From Pseudoneobacillus rhizosphaerae (GTDB lineage: Bacteria; Bacillota; Bacilli; Bacillales; Cytobacillaceae), in assembly GCF_917563885.1 (NCBI RefSeq), contig NZ_CAKJTG010000014.1, forward strand, positions 43,430-107,429: a DNA stretch of 64,000 bases, read 5' to 3'. A program made the position numbers and the translations under genes. The notes beneath the pieces were generated by a model that saw only the letters and a program-made list of their open reading frames with translations, was not told the DNA's origin and searched no databases. Shown piece by piece: positions 35,779 to 44,578 of the stretch (positions are counted from its first letter, which is position 1; each line of letters opens with the position of its first letter).

Positions 35779-37362
35779 ATGAATTCTACAAGTATACCTA
35801 ATGAATTAAATGCATTATTAAAAGGTGAAAATGTTCAAGTTCAATTATCAGTTCCACAATTAGTGGAGAAGGTTCTTACAAGAGAAGAAGGCTCACTTAC
35901 ATCCACTGGTGCTGTTCGAGCGACTACTGGTAAGTATACAGGACGATCGCCTAAAGATAAATATATTGTAGAAGAAGATTCAGTGAAAAGCAAAATTGAT
36001 TGGGTTTCAAATCAGCCTATATCAGAGGAAATCTTCTCCAATTTATATACCAAGGTGTTAGAATACTTAAAAGTTCAAGAAGAAGTATTTGTTTTTAAAG
36101 GCTTTGCTGGTGCGGATAAAAAATATCGCCTACCGATTCAAGTTATTAATGAATTCGCTTGGCATAATCTGTTTGCCCATCAATTATTTATTCGCCCTAA
36201 TGATGAAGAATTACTGGATCACCAATCGCAATTTACAGTGATTTCTGCACCGAATTTCAAAGCAAACCCTGCTGTGGATGGAACGAAATCAGAAACCTTT
36301 ATCATCATTTCTTTTGAAAAGCGTGTTGTTCTAATTGGTGGTACTGAATATGCTGGTGAAATGAAAAAATCTATTTTCTCTATTATGAACTATTTGCTTC
36401 CAGAGCAGAATATCTTCTCTATGCACTGTTCAGCTAACGTCGGCCGTGAAGGTGACGTTGCGTTATTCTTCGGTTTATCTGGAACTGGTAAAACGACGCT
36501 TTCAGCTGATGCAAACCGTCGCTTAATTGGTGATGATGAACATGGCTGGTCACCAAACGGTGTCTTTAATATCGAGGGCGGTTGCTACGCGAAATGTATT
36601 AATCTTACTCGTGAAAAGGAACCACAAATTTACGATGCCATTTCTTTTGGAGCAGTTCTTGAGAATGTCGTGTTAAACCATGAATCAAGAGTAGCTGACT
36701 ATGACGACAACTCTCTGACTGAAAATACACGTGCAGCGTATCCTTTACAATCAATATCAAATATTGTTGACCCAAGTGTTGCTGGTCATCCGAACACAGT
36801 TGTCTTTTTAACAGCTGACGCGTTTGGAGTGTTACCTCCAATCTCTAAATTAACAAAGGAACAAGCGATGTATCACTTCTTAAGCGGATTCACATCTAAA
36901 CTGGCAGGAACAGAGCGTGGTATTACATCACCAGAAGCGACTTTCTCAACATGCTTCGGTTCTCCATTCCTTCCACTTCCAGCAACAGTTTATGCGGAAA
37001 TGCTAGGTAAAAAGATTGATGAGCACAATTCTCAAGTTTTCCTTGTGAACACAGGCTGGACAGGTGGCGAATATGGCGTTGGTAGCCGTATGAAATTAGC
37101 CTATACACGTGCAATGGTGCAAGCCGCCTTAGAAGGTGAATTAATGAATGTGGAATCAGTGACCGATCCGATTTTCGGCTTAGAGATTCCTCTACATGTT
37201 GCGGGAGTTCCTGATGAAGTGCTTCAACCAAATAAAACTTGGGCAGATCAGGCTGCTTATGAATTAAAAGCAAAAGAACTCGCGACAAAATTCCGTGAGA
37301 ATTTCAAGAAATTCACAAATGTTCCTGTTGATATCGAAGAAAAAGGCGGACCGACTGCTTAA
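35779..37362 (+). CDS. pckA: Phosphoenolpyruvate carboxykinase (ATP)
   Basis: PckA converts oxaloacetate and ATP to phosphoenolpyruvate and CO2 for gluconeogenesis. The 527-residue protein has the kinase loop [14 protein letters not shown] near residues 232-245 and metal/substrate motif IGDDEHGWS shortly after. Ribosome site AAGGAAGG precedes the ATG. A CcpN-type box overlaps the promoter region. Confidence 0.96.
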   Translation: MNSTSIPNELNALLKGENVQVQLSVPQLVEKVLTREEGSLTSTGAVRATTGKYTGRSPKDKYIVEEDSVKSKIDWVSNQPISEEIFSNLYTKVLEYLKVQEEVFVFKGFAGADKKYRLPIQVINEFAWHNLFAHQLFIRPNDEELLDHQSQFTVISAPNFKANPAVDGTKSETFIIISFEKRVVLIGGTEYAGEMKKSIFSIMNYLLPEQNIFSMHCSANVGREGDVALFFGLSGTGKTTLSADANRRLIGDDEHGWSPNGVFNIEGGCYAKCINLTREKEPQIYDAISFGAVLENVVLNHESRVADYDDNSLTENTRAAYPLQSISNIVDPSVAGHPNTVVFLTADAFGVLPPISKLTKEQAMYHFLSGFTSKLAGTERGITSPEATFSTCFGSPFLPLPATVYAEMLGKKIDEHNSQVFLVNTGWTGGEYGVGSRMKLAYTRAMVQAALEGELMNVESVTDPIFGLEIPLHVAGVPDEVLQPNKTWADQAAYELKAKELATKFRENFKKFTNVPVDIEEKGGPTA

Positions 37363-37371
37363 TTTTAAATG

Positions 37372-37410
37372 AAAGACCACTCTTTACGTTTCAGAGTGGT
37401 CTTTTTTGTT
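37372..37410 (+). terminator. Intrinsic terminator of pckA
   Basis: AAAGACCACTCT and AGAGTGGTCTTT form a 12-bp stem followed by TTTGTTTTG. Confidence 0.85.
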
Positions 37411-37507
37411 TTGTCATTAATCTGACAATGTTTATTTAACACTACATTCTTTTTTACAGATAAAATTATTTTTAGATAAGTATCTTTGGTGGAGGTGGAG
37501 TGGAGGA

Positions 37508-38416
37508 ATGTTTTTAAAACATCGGTCAGAACCGTTAGAATTAAGAATAATGCGATATTTATATTTAAGAATGAGGTTGTCTTCGAAGGAAGTAAATCGA
37601 TATTTTAACTTAGTGAAGGGATATATTGGAGAGCAAAAGTTTGATGTTTGGCTTGAAAGCCTCTCGAATGGTTGGATTATACTAAATGATTTACTGCTTG
37701 AAATTAACAATACTATATTTCAAATTGATTCATTGTTATTTTCTGAAAGGTCAATTTATCTTATCGAGGTAAAAAATTTCGAAGGAGATTTTTATATCGA
37801 AAATGAACGGTGGTATACATTAGCGGGAAAAGAAATAAAAAATCCTTTAGATCAATTAGATAAAAACGAATCTTTATTAAGACAACTACTCCAAGAGCTA
37901 GGAATTTCCGCATCCATTAAACCTTATCTCATCTTTGTCAATCCAGACTTTCATTTGTATCAAGCCTCTATGAACTTACCAATCATATATCCAACACAGC
38001 TCAATCGCTTTTTCAAAAGATTAAATGAGGAGCCACCTTTTTTGGAAAGGGAACAATTAAAAATTGCAGAAAAGTTGATGTCCTTGCATCTAAAAGACAA
38101 CCCTTACTCGAGGATACCGTTTTATAATTATGATCAACTAAAAAAAGGAACTTTTTGTTATAGCTGCCACTCCTTTGATGTGGAGTTACTGGGAAATAAG
38201 ATAGTGTGTAATAAATGTTACTGCCATGAAGATGTAGAAGCTGCGATCTTACGCATCGTGGAAGAAATTACGATTCTATTTAAGGATCAAAAAATTACAA
38301 CCAATGTTGTTCAGGAATGGTGTGGGGTTATTGGTTCTAAGAAAACGATACGGAGGGTGCTAATGAAAAATTTTAGACAGATGAGCCATGGAATGCATTC
38401 TTACTATATTAAGTAA
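37508..38416 (+). CDS. NERD (nuclease-related) domain protein with zinc-ribbon-like region
   Basis: The 302-residue protein has a NERD domain near residues 38-150: Glu42 (GEQKFDVWL), Asp74 (FQIDSLLF) and the E-x-K pair Glu87-Lys89 (YLIEVKN), the pattern of a restriction-endonuclease-like fold. A second part has two Cys pairs, CYSC (217-220) and CNKC (234-237), likely to bind zinc, then a basic helix. NERD proteins are presumed DNA-processing but poorly characterised. It is not in the usual pckA-ytmB neighbourhood and may be an insertion; a tandem array follows it directly. Confidence 0.8.
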   Translation: MFLKHRSEPLELRIMRYLYLRMRLSSKEVNRYFNLVKGYIGEQKFDVWLESLSNGWIILNDLLLEINNTIFQIDSLLFSERSIYLIEVKNFEGDFYIENERWYTLAGKEIKNPLDQLDKNESLLRQLLQELGISASIKPYLIFVNPDFHLYQASMNLPIIYPTQLNRFFKRLNEEPPFLEREQLKIAEKLMSLHLKDNPYSRIPFYNYDQLKKGTFCYSCHSFDVELLGNKIVCNKCYCHEDVEAAILRIVEEITILFKDQKITTNVVQEWCGVIGSKKTIRRVLMKNFRQMSHGMHSYYIK

Positions 38417-38431
38417 ATTCTGTTGTTTTTG

Positions 38432-38862
38432 GTCACCATGAACCTTTCTTGGTGACCAAAACAACTCTTTTTTTGGGTTTGTAGGCTCCAAGATCCTTTC
38501 TTGGCGACTGGTACACACCTTTTTTTGGGTGCACGGGCTCCAAGATCCTTTCTTGGCGACCGGTACACACCTTTTTTTGGGTTCCTGGGCTCCAAGATCC
38601 TTTCTTGGCGACCGGTACACACCCTTTTTGGAGTTCCCGGGCTCCAAGATCCTTTCTTGGCGACCGGTACACATCCTTTTTTGGGTGCACGGGCTCCAAG
38701 ATCCTTTCTTAGCGACTGGTACACATCCTTTTTTGGGTGCACGGGCTCCAAGATCCTTTCTTGGCGACCGCTACACCTCTTTCTATTGGTTTCCGAGCTC
38801 CTAGAACCCTTCTCAGCGACCGCTACACCTCTATTTCCTAGTTACCGGGCTCCAAGAACTAA
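38432..38862. repeat. 52-bp tandem repeat array A (about 8 units)
   Basis: Units start at 38432, 38484, 38536, 38588, 38640, 38692, 38744 and 38796, each exactly 52 bp, with a partial one at 38848. The middle units are nearly identical and the outer ones degenerate. Each contains the hairpin CCAAGATCCTTTCTTGG and a second weaker one around CACACCTTTTTTTGGGTG. There are no variable spacers. The array fills the 478-base gap between the NERD gene and ytmB. Confidence 0.92.
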
Positions 38863-38894
38863 ACTAAAAAAACGAGCACCCACAAGGCACCCGC

Positions 38895-39137
38895 TTAATT
38901 AGTAGAATTCAAAGAAACAAGCTGATATGTAATTTTGGTTTGTTTATTTTCCCACTCGACTTTTTTGATGACACAGGTCCCGCTTGAATCGCTTTCTAAT
39001 GTTTTACGGACGTCTAATGGAATATCAATTGGATATAAACGATAATCGTCTTTTGTTAACTCGAACCAATTATCTTCAATTCGTACCTCGCGTCCCTTCG
39101 TTACAACGAGTGTATTTAATTCTAATGGCATCCCCAT
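38895..39137 (-). CDS. ytmB: YtmB (DUF2584) small protein
   Basis: The 80-residue protein (GMPLELNTLVVTKGREVRIE) fits the DUF2584/YtmB group found beside pckA and ytmA in bacilli. I take the ATG at 39137, eight bases after AAGGAG; another ATG six bases upstream is too close to that site. Predicted beta-rich, cytoplasmic. Function unknown. Confidence 0.8.
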   Translation of the reverse strand: MGMPLELNTLVVTKGREVRIEDNWFELTKDDYRLYPIDIPLDVRKTLESDSSGTCVIKKVEWENKQTKITYQLVSLNSTN

Positions 39138-39182
39138 TTTCATCGCTCCTTAATCTTGTGTTTACTTACCACTATAATATCA

Positions 39183-39974
39183 TTAATCAATTTGTCTTTT
39201 CATCCATTTACATAAATCTGACACGACTTTTCGGTTGATAGCTGGAGGAAAGTAATGATTCACTTCTTCAAAATACCAACTTTCTACAAGCTTATTATGA
39301 GCCTTTAATGATGTCTCCAAAGCATAGGCATGTTCTACTGAAACATTCGTATCTTTAACTCCATGAATGATGAGAACTGGTGAAAACAATTTTTCAATTT
39401 GCCCTAATGGTGTACGCCATTCATATCTTTCCGGATATTTAGTTGGGGTACCACCAATTACGCGTTTCATCATTTTTCTCATATCTAGCCGCTCTTCATA
39501 GGTTAAGAACATGTCAGAAACTCCGCCCCAGGTTACTAGGGAGGCAGCATCTGGAAACTGAATAGCTGTTAACAATGCCATTACTCCTCCACGAGAGAAA
39601 CCAAATATATGTACTTTTTTTACCCTAGGATGTGAAATTAAAAGTAAATAGGCAGCAAATGCATCGGCTCTGTCATCACCTCCAAAATCTTCGTTCCCTT
39701 CTCCTCCTTGATTTCCTCGATAAAATGGAGCAAAGACGATAAAGCCTTCTGCGGCAAATTGAGCAATTCTAGATGGACGTACCTTCCCTACATTCTTAAT
39801 TCCCCCACGTAAATAAAGAAACCCGTCCAGTACCTCACCTGTTATTGGTTCCGCTAATAAACCTTTCACCTTTAATCCTTCTGAAAGATAAGTAATTATT
39901 GAAAGCTCGACATTGGGATTTGGGGAAGGAAATCTTTGTATATGAACTATTCTTCCCTCCTGTTGATTAACCAT
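39183..39974 (-). CDS. ytmA: YtmA alpha/beta-hydrolase (prolyl oligopeptidase-like)
   Basis: The protein has the nucleophile motif FGFSRGGVMA, a preceding oxyanion strand GFLYLRGG, a late acid region HGVKDTNVS and a histidine in EEVNHYFPP, consistent with an S9-like serine hydrolase. Start is uncertain: ATG 39974 (MVNQQEGRI) is used; TTG 39983 with AAAAGGA nearby or ATG 40016 are alternatives. Substrate unknown. Neighbours ytmB and ytlA match Bacillus order. Confidence 0.82.
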   Translation of the reverse strand: MVNQQEGRIVHIQRFPSPNPNVELSIITYLSEGLKVKGLLAEPITGEVLDGFLYLRGGIKNVGKVRPSRIAQFAAEGFIVFAPFYRGNQGGEGNEDFGGDDRADAFAAYLLLISHPRVKKVHIFGFSRGGVMALLTAIQFPDAASLVTWGGVSDMFLTYEERLDMRKMMKRVIGGTPTKYPERYEWRTPLGQIEKLFSPVLIIHGVKDTNVSVEHAYALETSLKAHNKLVESWYFEEVNHYFPPAINRKVVSDLCKWMKRQID

Positions 39975-40094
39975 GAAGTTCAAACACATCCTTTTGTAAA
40001 ATTTATATCTAGGCATTCACACATTTTTTGATTACTCATACGATAACTTAGATTAAAAAATCGCCCAATTTTTAATGTAAAGGGAGGCACCAGG

Positions 40095-41096
40095 ATGAAG
40101 AAGAGATGGCTCAAAGGCAGTTTTTCAGTATTTTTCATTTTAATTTTAATGTTCTCAATGGCAGCTTGTAGTAGTAAGGACAAAGTACTAAAGGTTAAAG
40201 TAGCGGAAGTAACACATTCGATCTTTTATACCCCACAATACGTTGCCCTCGAAAAAGGATTTTTTGAAGATGAAGGTCTTGATGTTGAAGTAACCACTGT
40301 ACCAGGTGGAGATAAAACGATGACAGCCTTAATTTCAGGTGGCGTCGATATTGCACTAGTTGGCTCGGAAACCTCCATCTATGTCTATGCCCAAGAAGCG
40401 AATGACCCTGCGATCAATTTTGCTCAGCTCACACAAACTGATGGCACTTTCCTTGTCTCACGTGAGAAAGTGGATAATTTTTCTTGGGACCAACTAAAGG
40501 GTAGCACCTTCCTCGGTCAACGTAAAGGCGGAATGCCCCAAATGGTTGGTGAATTCGTTTTGAAAAAACACGGCATTGATCCACACCAAGATTTAGAGTT
40601 AATTCAAAATGTGGATTTTGCTAATATTGCTCCAGCTTTTTCCTCAGGAACCGGTGATTATGTTCAATTATTTGAACCAACTGCAAGTGTTTTTGAACAA
40701 GAAGGTAAAGGGTATATCGTTGCATCATTCGGTAAGGAGTCTGGGCATGTCCCATATACTACTTTTATGACAAAACAAAGCACGATGAAAGACAACAGTG
40801 AGATGGTTGAAAAGTTTACTAAAGCAATCTATAAAGCTCAACAATGGGTTGAAGAAAATTCCGCTCAAGATATTGCAAAAGCAATTAAGCCACAGTTTCC
40901 TGATACAGATGTAGAATTAATTGCTACTGTGGTAGAACGTTATAAGAGTCAAGGTTCTTTTGCAACAGATCCAATTCTTGATGAAGAAGAATGGAATAAT
41001 CTACAAAATATCATGGATGAAGCTGGCGAACTACCATCTCAAATCGACCACTCAACGCTTGTTAATACAAAAATCGCAGAAGGTGTTATGAAATAA
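40095..41096 (+). CDS. ytlA: ABC transporter substrate-binding lipoprotein YtlA
   Basis: The 333-residue protein has a lipoprotein signal (SMAACSS, Cys25) and an SsuA/ThiY/NMT1-like periplasmic-binding fold (HSIFYTPQYVALEKGFFEDE, ISGGVDIALVGSE). It should capture a small solute outside the membrane for YtlC-YtlD. The family includes taurine, sulfonate, nitrate and pyrimidine-precursor binders; the ligand here cannot be read off. First gene of ytlACD. Confidence 0.88.
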   Translation: MKKRWLKGSFSVFFILILMFSMAACSSKDKVLKVKVAEVTHSIFYTPQYVALEKGFFEDEGLDVEVTTVPGGDKTMTALISGGVDIALVGSETSIYVYAQEANDPAINFAQLTQTDGTFLVSREKVDNFSWDQLKGSTFLGQRKGGMPQMVGEFVLKKHGIDPHQDLELIQNVDFANIAPAFSSGTGDYVQLFEPTASVFEQEGKGYIVASFGKESGHVPYTTFMTKQSTMKDNSEMVEKFTKAIYKAQQWVEENSAQDIAKAIKPQFPDTDVELIATVVERYKSQGSFATDPILDEEEWNNLQNIMDEAGELPSQIDHSTLVNTKIAEGVMK

Positions 41097-41129
41097 TAAC
41101 GAAAAAATTTTTTCAAGGGAGGCCGGACT

Positions 41130-41903
41130 ATGAGTTTTTTAGAAATAACAAACATTCATCACACGTATTTCACCAAAACATCGGCTAATACGGCCCTCTC
41201 CGATGTTTCGATTCAAATTGAGGAAGGAGAATTTATCTCTTTCCTTGGCCCTAGTGGCTGTGGAAAAACTACTCTTCTCTCCATCATTGCTGGGTTAATA
41301 GCACCTACATCTGGTACTATCTTTCTTGAGAAAAAACCGGTGAAGCAATCTAGTCACAAAATTGGCTATATGCTGCAGCAGGATTATCTTTTTCCTTGGA
41401 AAACAATAGAAGAAAATATATTTTTAGGACTTAAATTATCAAATCGTTTAAATGACGATACACGTAAATACACTCTTGAACTTTTACAAAAAATGGGCCT
41501 CGGACCTGTCGAAAAGCTCTCTCCAAAACAGCTATCTGGAGGGATGAGACAGCGTGTAGCTTTAGTTCGAACGTTAGCGACCGAACCTAAAATTCTTATG
41601 TTAGATGAACCATTTTCTGCATTAGATTATCAAACGAAACTAAAGCTAGAAGATTTAGTTTCTACTACCCTTAAAGCATTTGGAAAAACAGCAATACTCG
41701 TTACCCACGATATTGGTGAGGCTATTGCCATGAGTGATAAGATTTATTTATTTGCTGCTAATCCAGGTCGAGTTCATAAAACATTTATAATTCCAGAGGA
41801 GTTAAGGAATTTAACACCGTTTCAAGCACGGGGTCATGAGCAATACACGAAAGTCTTTCAATCCATTTGGAAGGAGCTGGAGTCACTTGAATTCAGAGAA
41901 TAA
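41130..41903 (+). CDS. ytlC: ABC transporter ATP-binding protein YtlC
   Basis: The 257-residue ATPase shows Walker [10 protein letters not shown] (40-48), Q-loop region LQQDYLFPW, signature LSGGMRQR, Walker B LMLDEP and switch histidine VTHDI. It powers uptake through YtlD. Ribosome site AAGGGAGG precedes the ATG. Its last 17 bases overlap the chosen ytlD start. Confidence 0.92.
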   Translation: MSFLEITNIHHTYFTKTSANTALSDVSIQIEEGEFISFLGPSGCGKTTLLSIIAGLIAPTSGTIFLEKKPVKQSSHKIGYMLQQDYLFPWKTIEENIFLGLKLSNRLNDDTRKYTLELLQKMGLGPVEKLSPKQLSGGMRQRVALVRTLATEPKILMLDEPFSALDYQTKLKLEDLVSTTLKAFGKTAILVTHDIGEAIAMSDKIYLFAANPGRVHKTFIIPEELRNLTPFQARGHEQYTKVFQSIWKELESLEFRE

Positions 41904-42693
41904 CACTCAGCTTCTCCATCAGAAATATATTGATTCGTTAAAAAGGGAAAAAAAGTGGGTACGATTTTACCAGTTATTAATCTTTCTTCTCTTTTTTTCA
42001 ACATGGGAAATAGCTAGCCAAAGAAATTGGATTGATCCCCTTTTGTTCAGTTCACCAACTAAAATATGGGGTCTCTTAATAGACAAAATCCAAGATGGTA
42101 CACTGATTGCCAATATTGGAATTACCTTAACCGAAACGGTATTTGGTTTTATCCTTGGTACCTTTTTAGGAACGTTATTAGCTGCGATACTCTGGTGGTC
42201 ACCATTTGTATCTAGAGTGTTAGATCCTTATTTAGTTATCTTAAACTCCATGCCTAAGGTAGCTTTAGGTCCTATTCTCATTGTGGCGTTAGGCCCAGGC
42301 TTTTCTTCTATCATTGCAATGGGGGCCATTATTTCAATCATTATTACCACCATTGTTGTCTATACGGCTTTTAAAGAAGTGGACCCAAATTATTTAAAGG
42401 TGCTTCAAACCTTTGGTGCCACACGTGCCCAAAGCTTTAAGGAAGCTGTTCTCCCTGCGTCCTTTCCTACAATTATCTCAACTTTAAAAGTAAACGTTGG
42501 TCTTTCATGGGTTGGGGTCATTGTCGGAGAATTTCTTGTCGCCTCAAAAGGCTTAGGATATATGATTATTTATGGCTTTCAAGTATTTAACTTTACATTA
42601 GTTCTACTGTCCTTATTGGTTATTGCGGTATTCGCTACGATTATGTATCAATTTGTTGATTTTGTTGAACGAAAATTGATAAAAGACAAGTAA
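41887..42693 (+). CDS. ytlD: ABC transporter permease YtlD
   Basis: The frame is open from 41836, deep within ytlC, but the best start is TTG at 41887, ten bases after AAGGAG, giving 268 residues. The protein has six hydrophobic segments and the EAA-type loop [21 protein letters not shown] characteristic of the SsuC/TauC permease family. Overlap with ytlC suggests translational coupling. Confidence 0.88.
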   Translation: MNSENNTQLLHQKYIDSLKREKKWVRFYQLLIFLLFFSTWEIASQRNWIDPLLFSSPTKIWGLLIDKIQDGTLIANIGITLTETVFGFILGTFLGTLLAAILWWSPFVSRVLDPYLVILNSMPKVALGPILIVALGPGFSSIIAMGAIISIIITTIVVYTAFKEVDPNYLKVLQTFGATRAQSFKEAVLPASFPTIISTLKVNVGLSWVGVIVGEFLVASKGLGYMIIYGFQVFNFTLVLLSLLVIAVFATIMYQFVDFVERKLIKDK

Positions 42694-42702
42694 AGGGTGT
42701 TT

Positions 42703-43190
42703 TCAGAATGATAAGCACCCTTTATCTTTTTCAATAATATTTCCTAGAAAAAGTTCTATCATCTGATCTTGCATAATAAAACTATACTGGCAGTCAAATC
42801 TTTCTTTTAACAATTCTTCCTTCTTAATCAACACTGGACCATCCGTTTCGAGGTAATTCGCCTTTTTTTCCAATCCATTTATTATACCCAAAAATACCTT
42901 TTTAATAAAGAAACCGGAAGAATCTGTAACCTTATAGGAACCTATAGGAGTAAGTTTTTCTATGGACGCACCGGTTTCTTCCCATACCTCACGATGTGCT
43001 GCATCTTCAAGGGATTCTCCCTTTTCGGCCTTTCCACCTGGAAATTCCCAGCCTCTTGTTTTATGGTTTGTTAAGAGCCAGTTTTCTCCATAATTACAAA
43101 TAACAAAACATGGTCCACTTTCTCTGAAAAAGTGCTTGGCTCAAAAATTAATTGCACCTTATGTCCATTTACATCCAAAAACTCTCTCAT
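42703..43190 (-). pseudogene. ytkD: Frameshifted Nudix hydrolase gene ytkD
   Basis: Translation from the ATG at 43190 gives MREFLDVNGHKVQLIFEP and then stops after 38 codons. In the next frame the protein continues FVICNYGENWLLTNH and EFPGGKAEKGESLEDAAHR-EVWEETGA, an intact Nudix box, to the normal C-terminus. The total span is 488 bases, one short of 163 codons, so one base appears lost near 43115-43140, close to a TTTTT run. YtkD hydrolyses 8-oxo-dGTP and similar nucleotides. Sequencing error is an alternative explanation. Confidence 0.85.
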
Positions 43191-43258
43191 TCCTTTGTCC
43201 CCTTGTATCATTTTACTTAATTATATACCGAACCGTGCTTTCATGGAAAAAGAATGAA

Positions 43259-43291
43259 AAACCTATGAGTGAATAACCCATAGGTTCAGGT
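43259..43291 (-). terminator. Terminator of the 43293 gene
   Basis: AACCTATG and CATAGGTT form an 8-bp stem with an eleven-base loop and are followed by TTTCATTCTTTTT on the minus strand. Confidence 0.75.
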
Positions 43292-43292
43292 G

Positions 43293-43604
43293 TTAGTTCA
43301 GAATCCCCATACTTTCAATATGACTCCTAGCCTCTTCATCTCCTAATTCATGAATCATGGAATATACTTCTTTCATTGTGCGATCGTAAGCATCGTTCTC
43401 ACGGTCATGATGGTATTCAACAAAAGGAATGTGGGCTCGGAAAAAGTTTTGCCACTCAGTTGAATAATTTTGGTCAAAATACTCTCGAAGTTTAATAATT
43501 TCATCGTCGTTCGCTTCAATTTTATAGTTCCACGAGGAGCTTGTTGCACTTTGGGAAATCTCACCTGTTCCAACTGCAACATAGTATGTCTTTTTTTTAC
43601 CCAT
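43293..43604 (-). CDS. Conserved Bacillaceae small protein, function unknown
   Basis: The 103-residue protein begins MGKKKTYYVAVGTGEISQS and is rich in Tyr, Asp and Glu with a helical second half (DEIIKLREYFDQNYSTEW). It resembles proteins that databases often label 'hydrolase' without visible catalytic motifs, so I give no function. The ATG at 43604 has AAGGAAG nine bases upstream; an ATG at 43613 abuts that site. Confidence 0.75.
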   Translation of the reverse strand: MGKKKTYYVAVGTGEISQSATSSSWNYKIEANDDEIIKLREYFDQNYSTEWQNFFRAHIPFVEYHHDRENDAYDRTMKEVYSMIHELGDEEARSHIESMGILN

Positions 43605-43842
43605 TATCGGCATCTTCCTTTTTATTTATTTTTATAAGTGGTACAGTCATTTTTCGACATTTTAAGTCGAGACTTTTCTGCTACAAATTTTAATTAAATA
43701 CTATTATTCGTTTCCCACATTAGTATATAATTTATGCAAGTTTAAATTATGCAAAGGAATTTCTCTCAAAGTACAAAAGGAATAATTTTCATTTTTAAGG
43801 GTATTCCATATATAAGAGGATTTTAATTAAGGAGGGTGAAAA

Positions 43843-44100
43843 ATGAAACTAGTTGATGAACTATTTGAGCTTTATCGAGATAAACTTACAGGTGACGAAG
43901 AAGATATTGATATGTTGGCTTTCGCCTTTTTAGAAGAAATGGAGTATGAAGATTTATTGCATATTATTAAAGAAATGGATAAACAAGAGTTATATAATTT
44001 AATGGGCGTTTATCTGATTGAAAGTTTAAAGGGGAAATTTGCCCAACAGGAATATGGGCAGAGACGAGCACCAATTTACCCTCAAAGAAACATTCATTAA
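43843..44100 (+). CDS. DUF6154-like small acidic protein
   Basis: The 85-residue protein (KLVDELFELYRDKLTGDEED) is acidic and helical with a basic, proline-containing tail (QRRAPIYPQRNIH). It looks like the DUF6154 group of bacilli, a tentative match from memory. AAGGAGGGTGAAAA precedes the ATG. Function unknown. Confidence 0.75.
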   Translation: MKLVDELFELYRDKLTGDEEDIDMLAFAFLEEMEYEDLLHIIKEMDKQELYNLMGVYLIESLKGKFAQQEYGQRRAPIYPQRNIH

Positions 44101-44122
44101 GACTTCATTACATATACAAAAT

Positions 44123-44158
44123 AGCCTTCCCTACTCTAATTAGGGGAGGCTTTTTTTG
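44123..44158 (+). terminator. Terminator of the 43843 gene
   Basis: AGCCT-CCC and GGG-AGGCT pair around CTCTAATTA with minor mismatches, followed by seven T residues. Confidence 0.75.
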
Positions 44159-44209
44159 AACCAAAATTGTTACTATTTATGTTAAAATGAAATAAGAGGG
44201 GGGAAAATG

Positions 44210-44383
44210 ATGTTCACAACTATTATGATTATTTCCGTCATTATCGTGTTAGTCGTTTTATTACTTGCGGTTGTCACTACTTCAAGGGCCTATACGTATA
44301 ATCATACGATTGATCCAGAAGCACCTGAAGAAACTACTTCAGTTAAAGAAACTGATAGAAACAAAAAGGACTCACAAGACTAG
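44210..44383 (+). CDS. ytzI: YtzI, small single-pass membrane protein
   Basis: A 57-residue protein starting at ATG 44210 (a tandem ATG at 44207 is the alternative) with GAGGGGGG upstream. It has one long N-terminal hydrophobic helix (IMIISVIIVLVVLLLAVV) followed by SRAYTYNHTIDPE and a charged tail. The helix plus the TSxAYxYxHTxDP pattern and location just before luxS match YtzI. Function unknown. Confidence 0.75.
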   Translation: MFTTIMIISVIIVLVVLLLAVVTTSRAYTYNHTIDPEAPEETTSVKETDRNKKDSQD

Positions 44384-44410
44384 ATGTCTTAAAAGTGAGT
44401 CCTTTTCTTT
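44364..44410 (+). terminator. Terminator of ytzI
   Basis: AAGGACTCAC and GTGAGTCCTT form a 10-bp stem with an inner AAGAC/GTCTT hairpin, followed by TTCTTTT. The stop codon lies inside the loop. Confidence 0.7.
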
Positions 44411-44417
44411 TATGCAA

Positions 44418-44578
44418 GGCTGTTTTCGCAAAGATTGTTGCTTTTCGAACTAAGTTTAAACCCGTATTTATTAAGGCTTCGGGGCATCTTTTCGTCATTG
44501 TTTTAAATATTTATGTGCTATTCCATTATTTTTATTGTTATTTTAGAAATAATACAATCAAAGTTTACGAAAAGAGCC
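44418..44578 (+). repeat. MITE-like inverted-repeat element, copy 4 (perfect 8-bp flanks)
   Basis: The element begins GGCTGTTTTCGCAAAG and ends CTTTACGAAAAGAGCC. It is bounded by a perfect 8-bp direct repeat TTATGCAA at 44410-44417 and 44579-44586, a clear target-site duplication. It is 161 bp, contains no coding frame, and shares its core (TTTAAACCCGTAT, GGCTTCGGGGCATCTTTTCG) with copies 1-3. Size and structure fit a miniature inverted-repeat transposable element moved by a transposase encoded elsewhere. Confidence 0.85.

Noticed and set aside
38360..38902. Several overlapping open frames of 80-130 codons on both strands across array A, encoding repetitive peptides
   Set aside because: The 52-bp unit is not a multiple of three, so each frame cycles through all three phases and stays open simply because the unit lacks stops. 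No ribosome sites or plausible starts support translation.
42703..42891. Stand-alone 62-codon gene downstream of ytlD
   Set aside because: It is the C-terminal part of the frameshifted ytkD, starting at an internal methionine, with no ribosome site of its own.
3214..44578. The four ~162-bp elements as non-coding RNA genes
   Set aside because: The 8-bp flanking duplications, mixed orientation and unrelated neighbours fit mobile inverted-repeat elements better, although transcription of a copy is not excluded.
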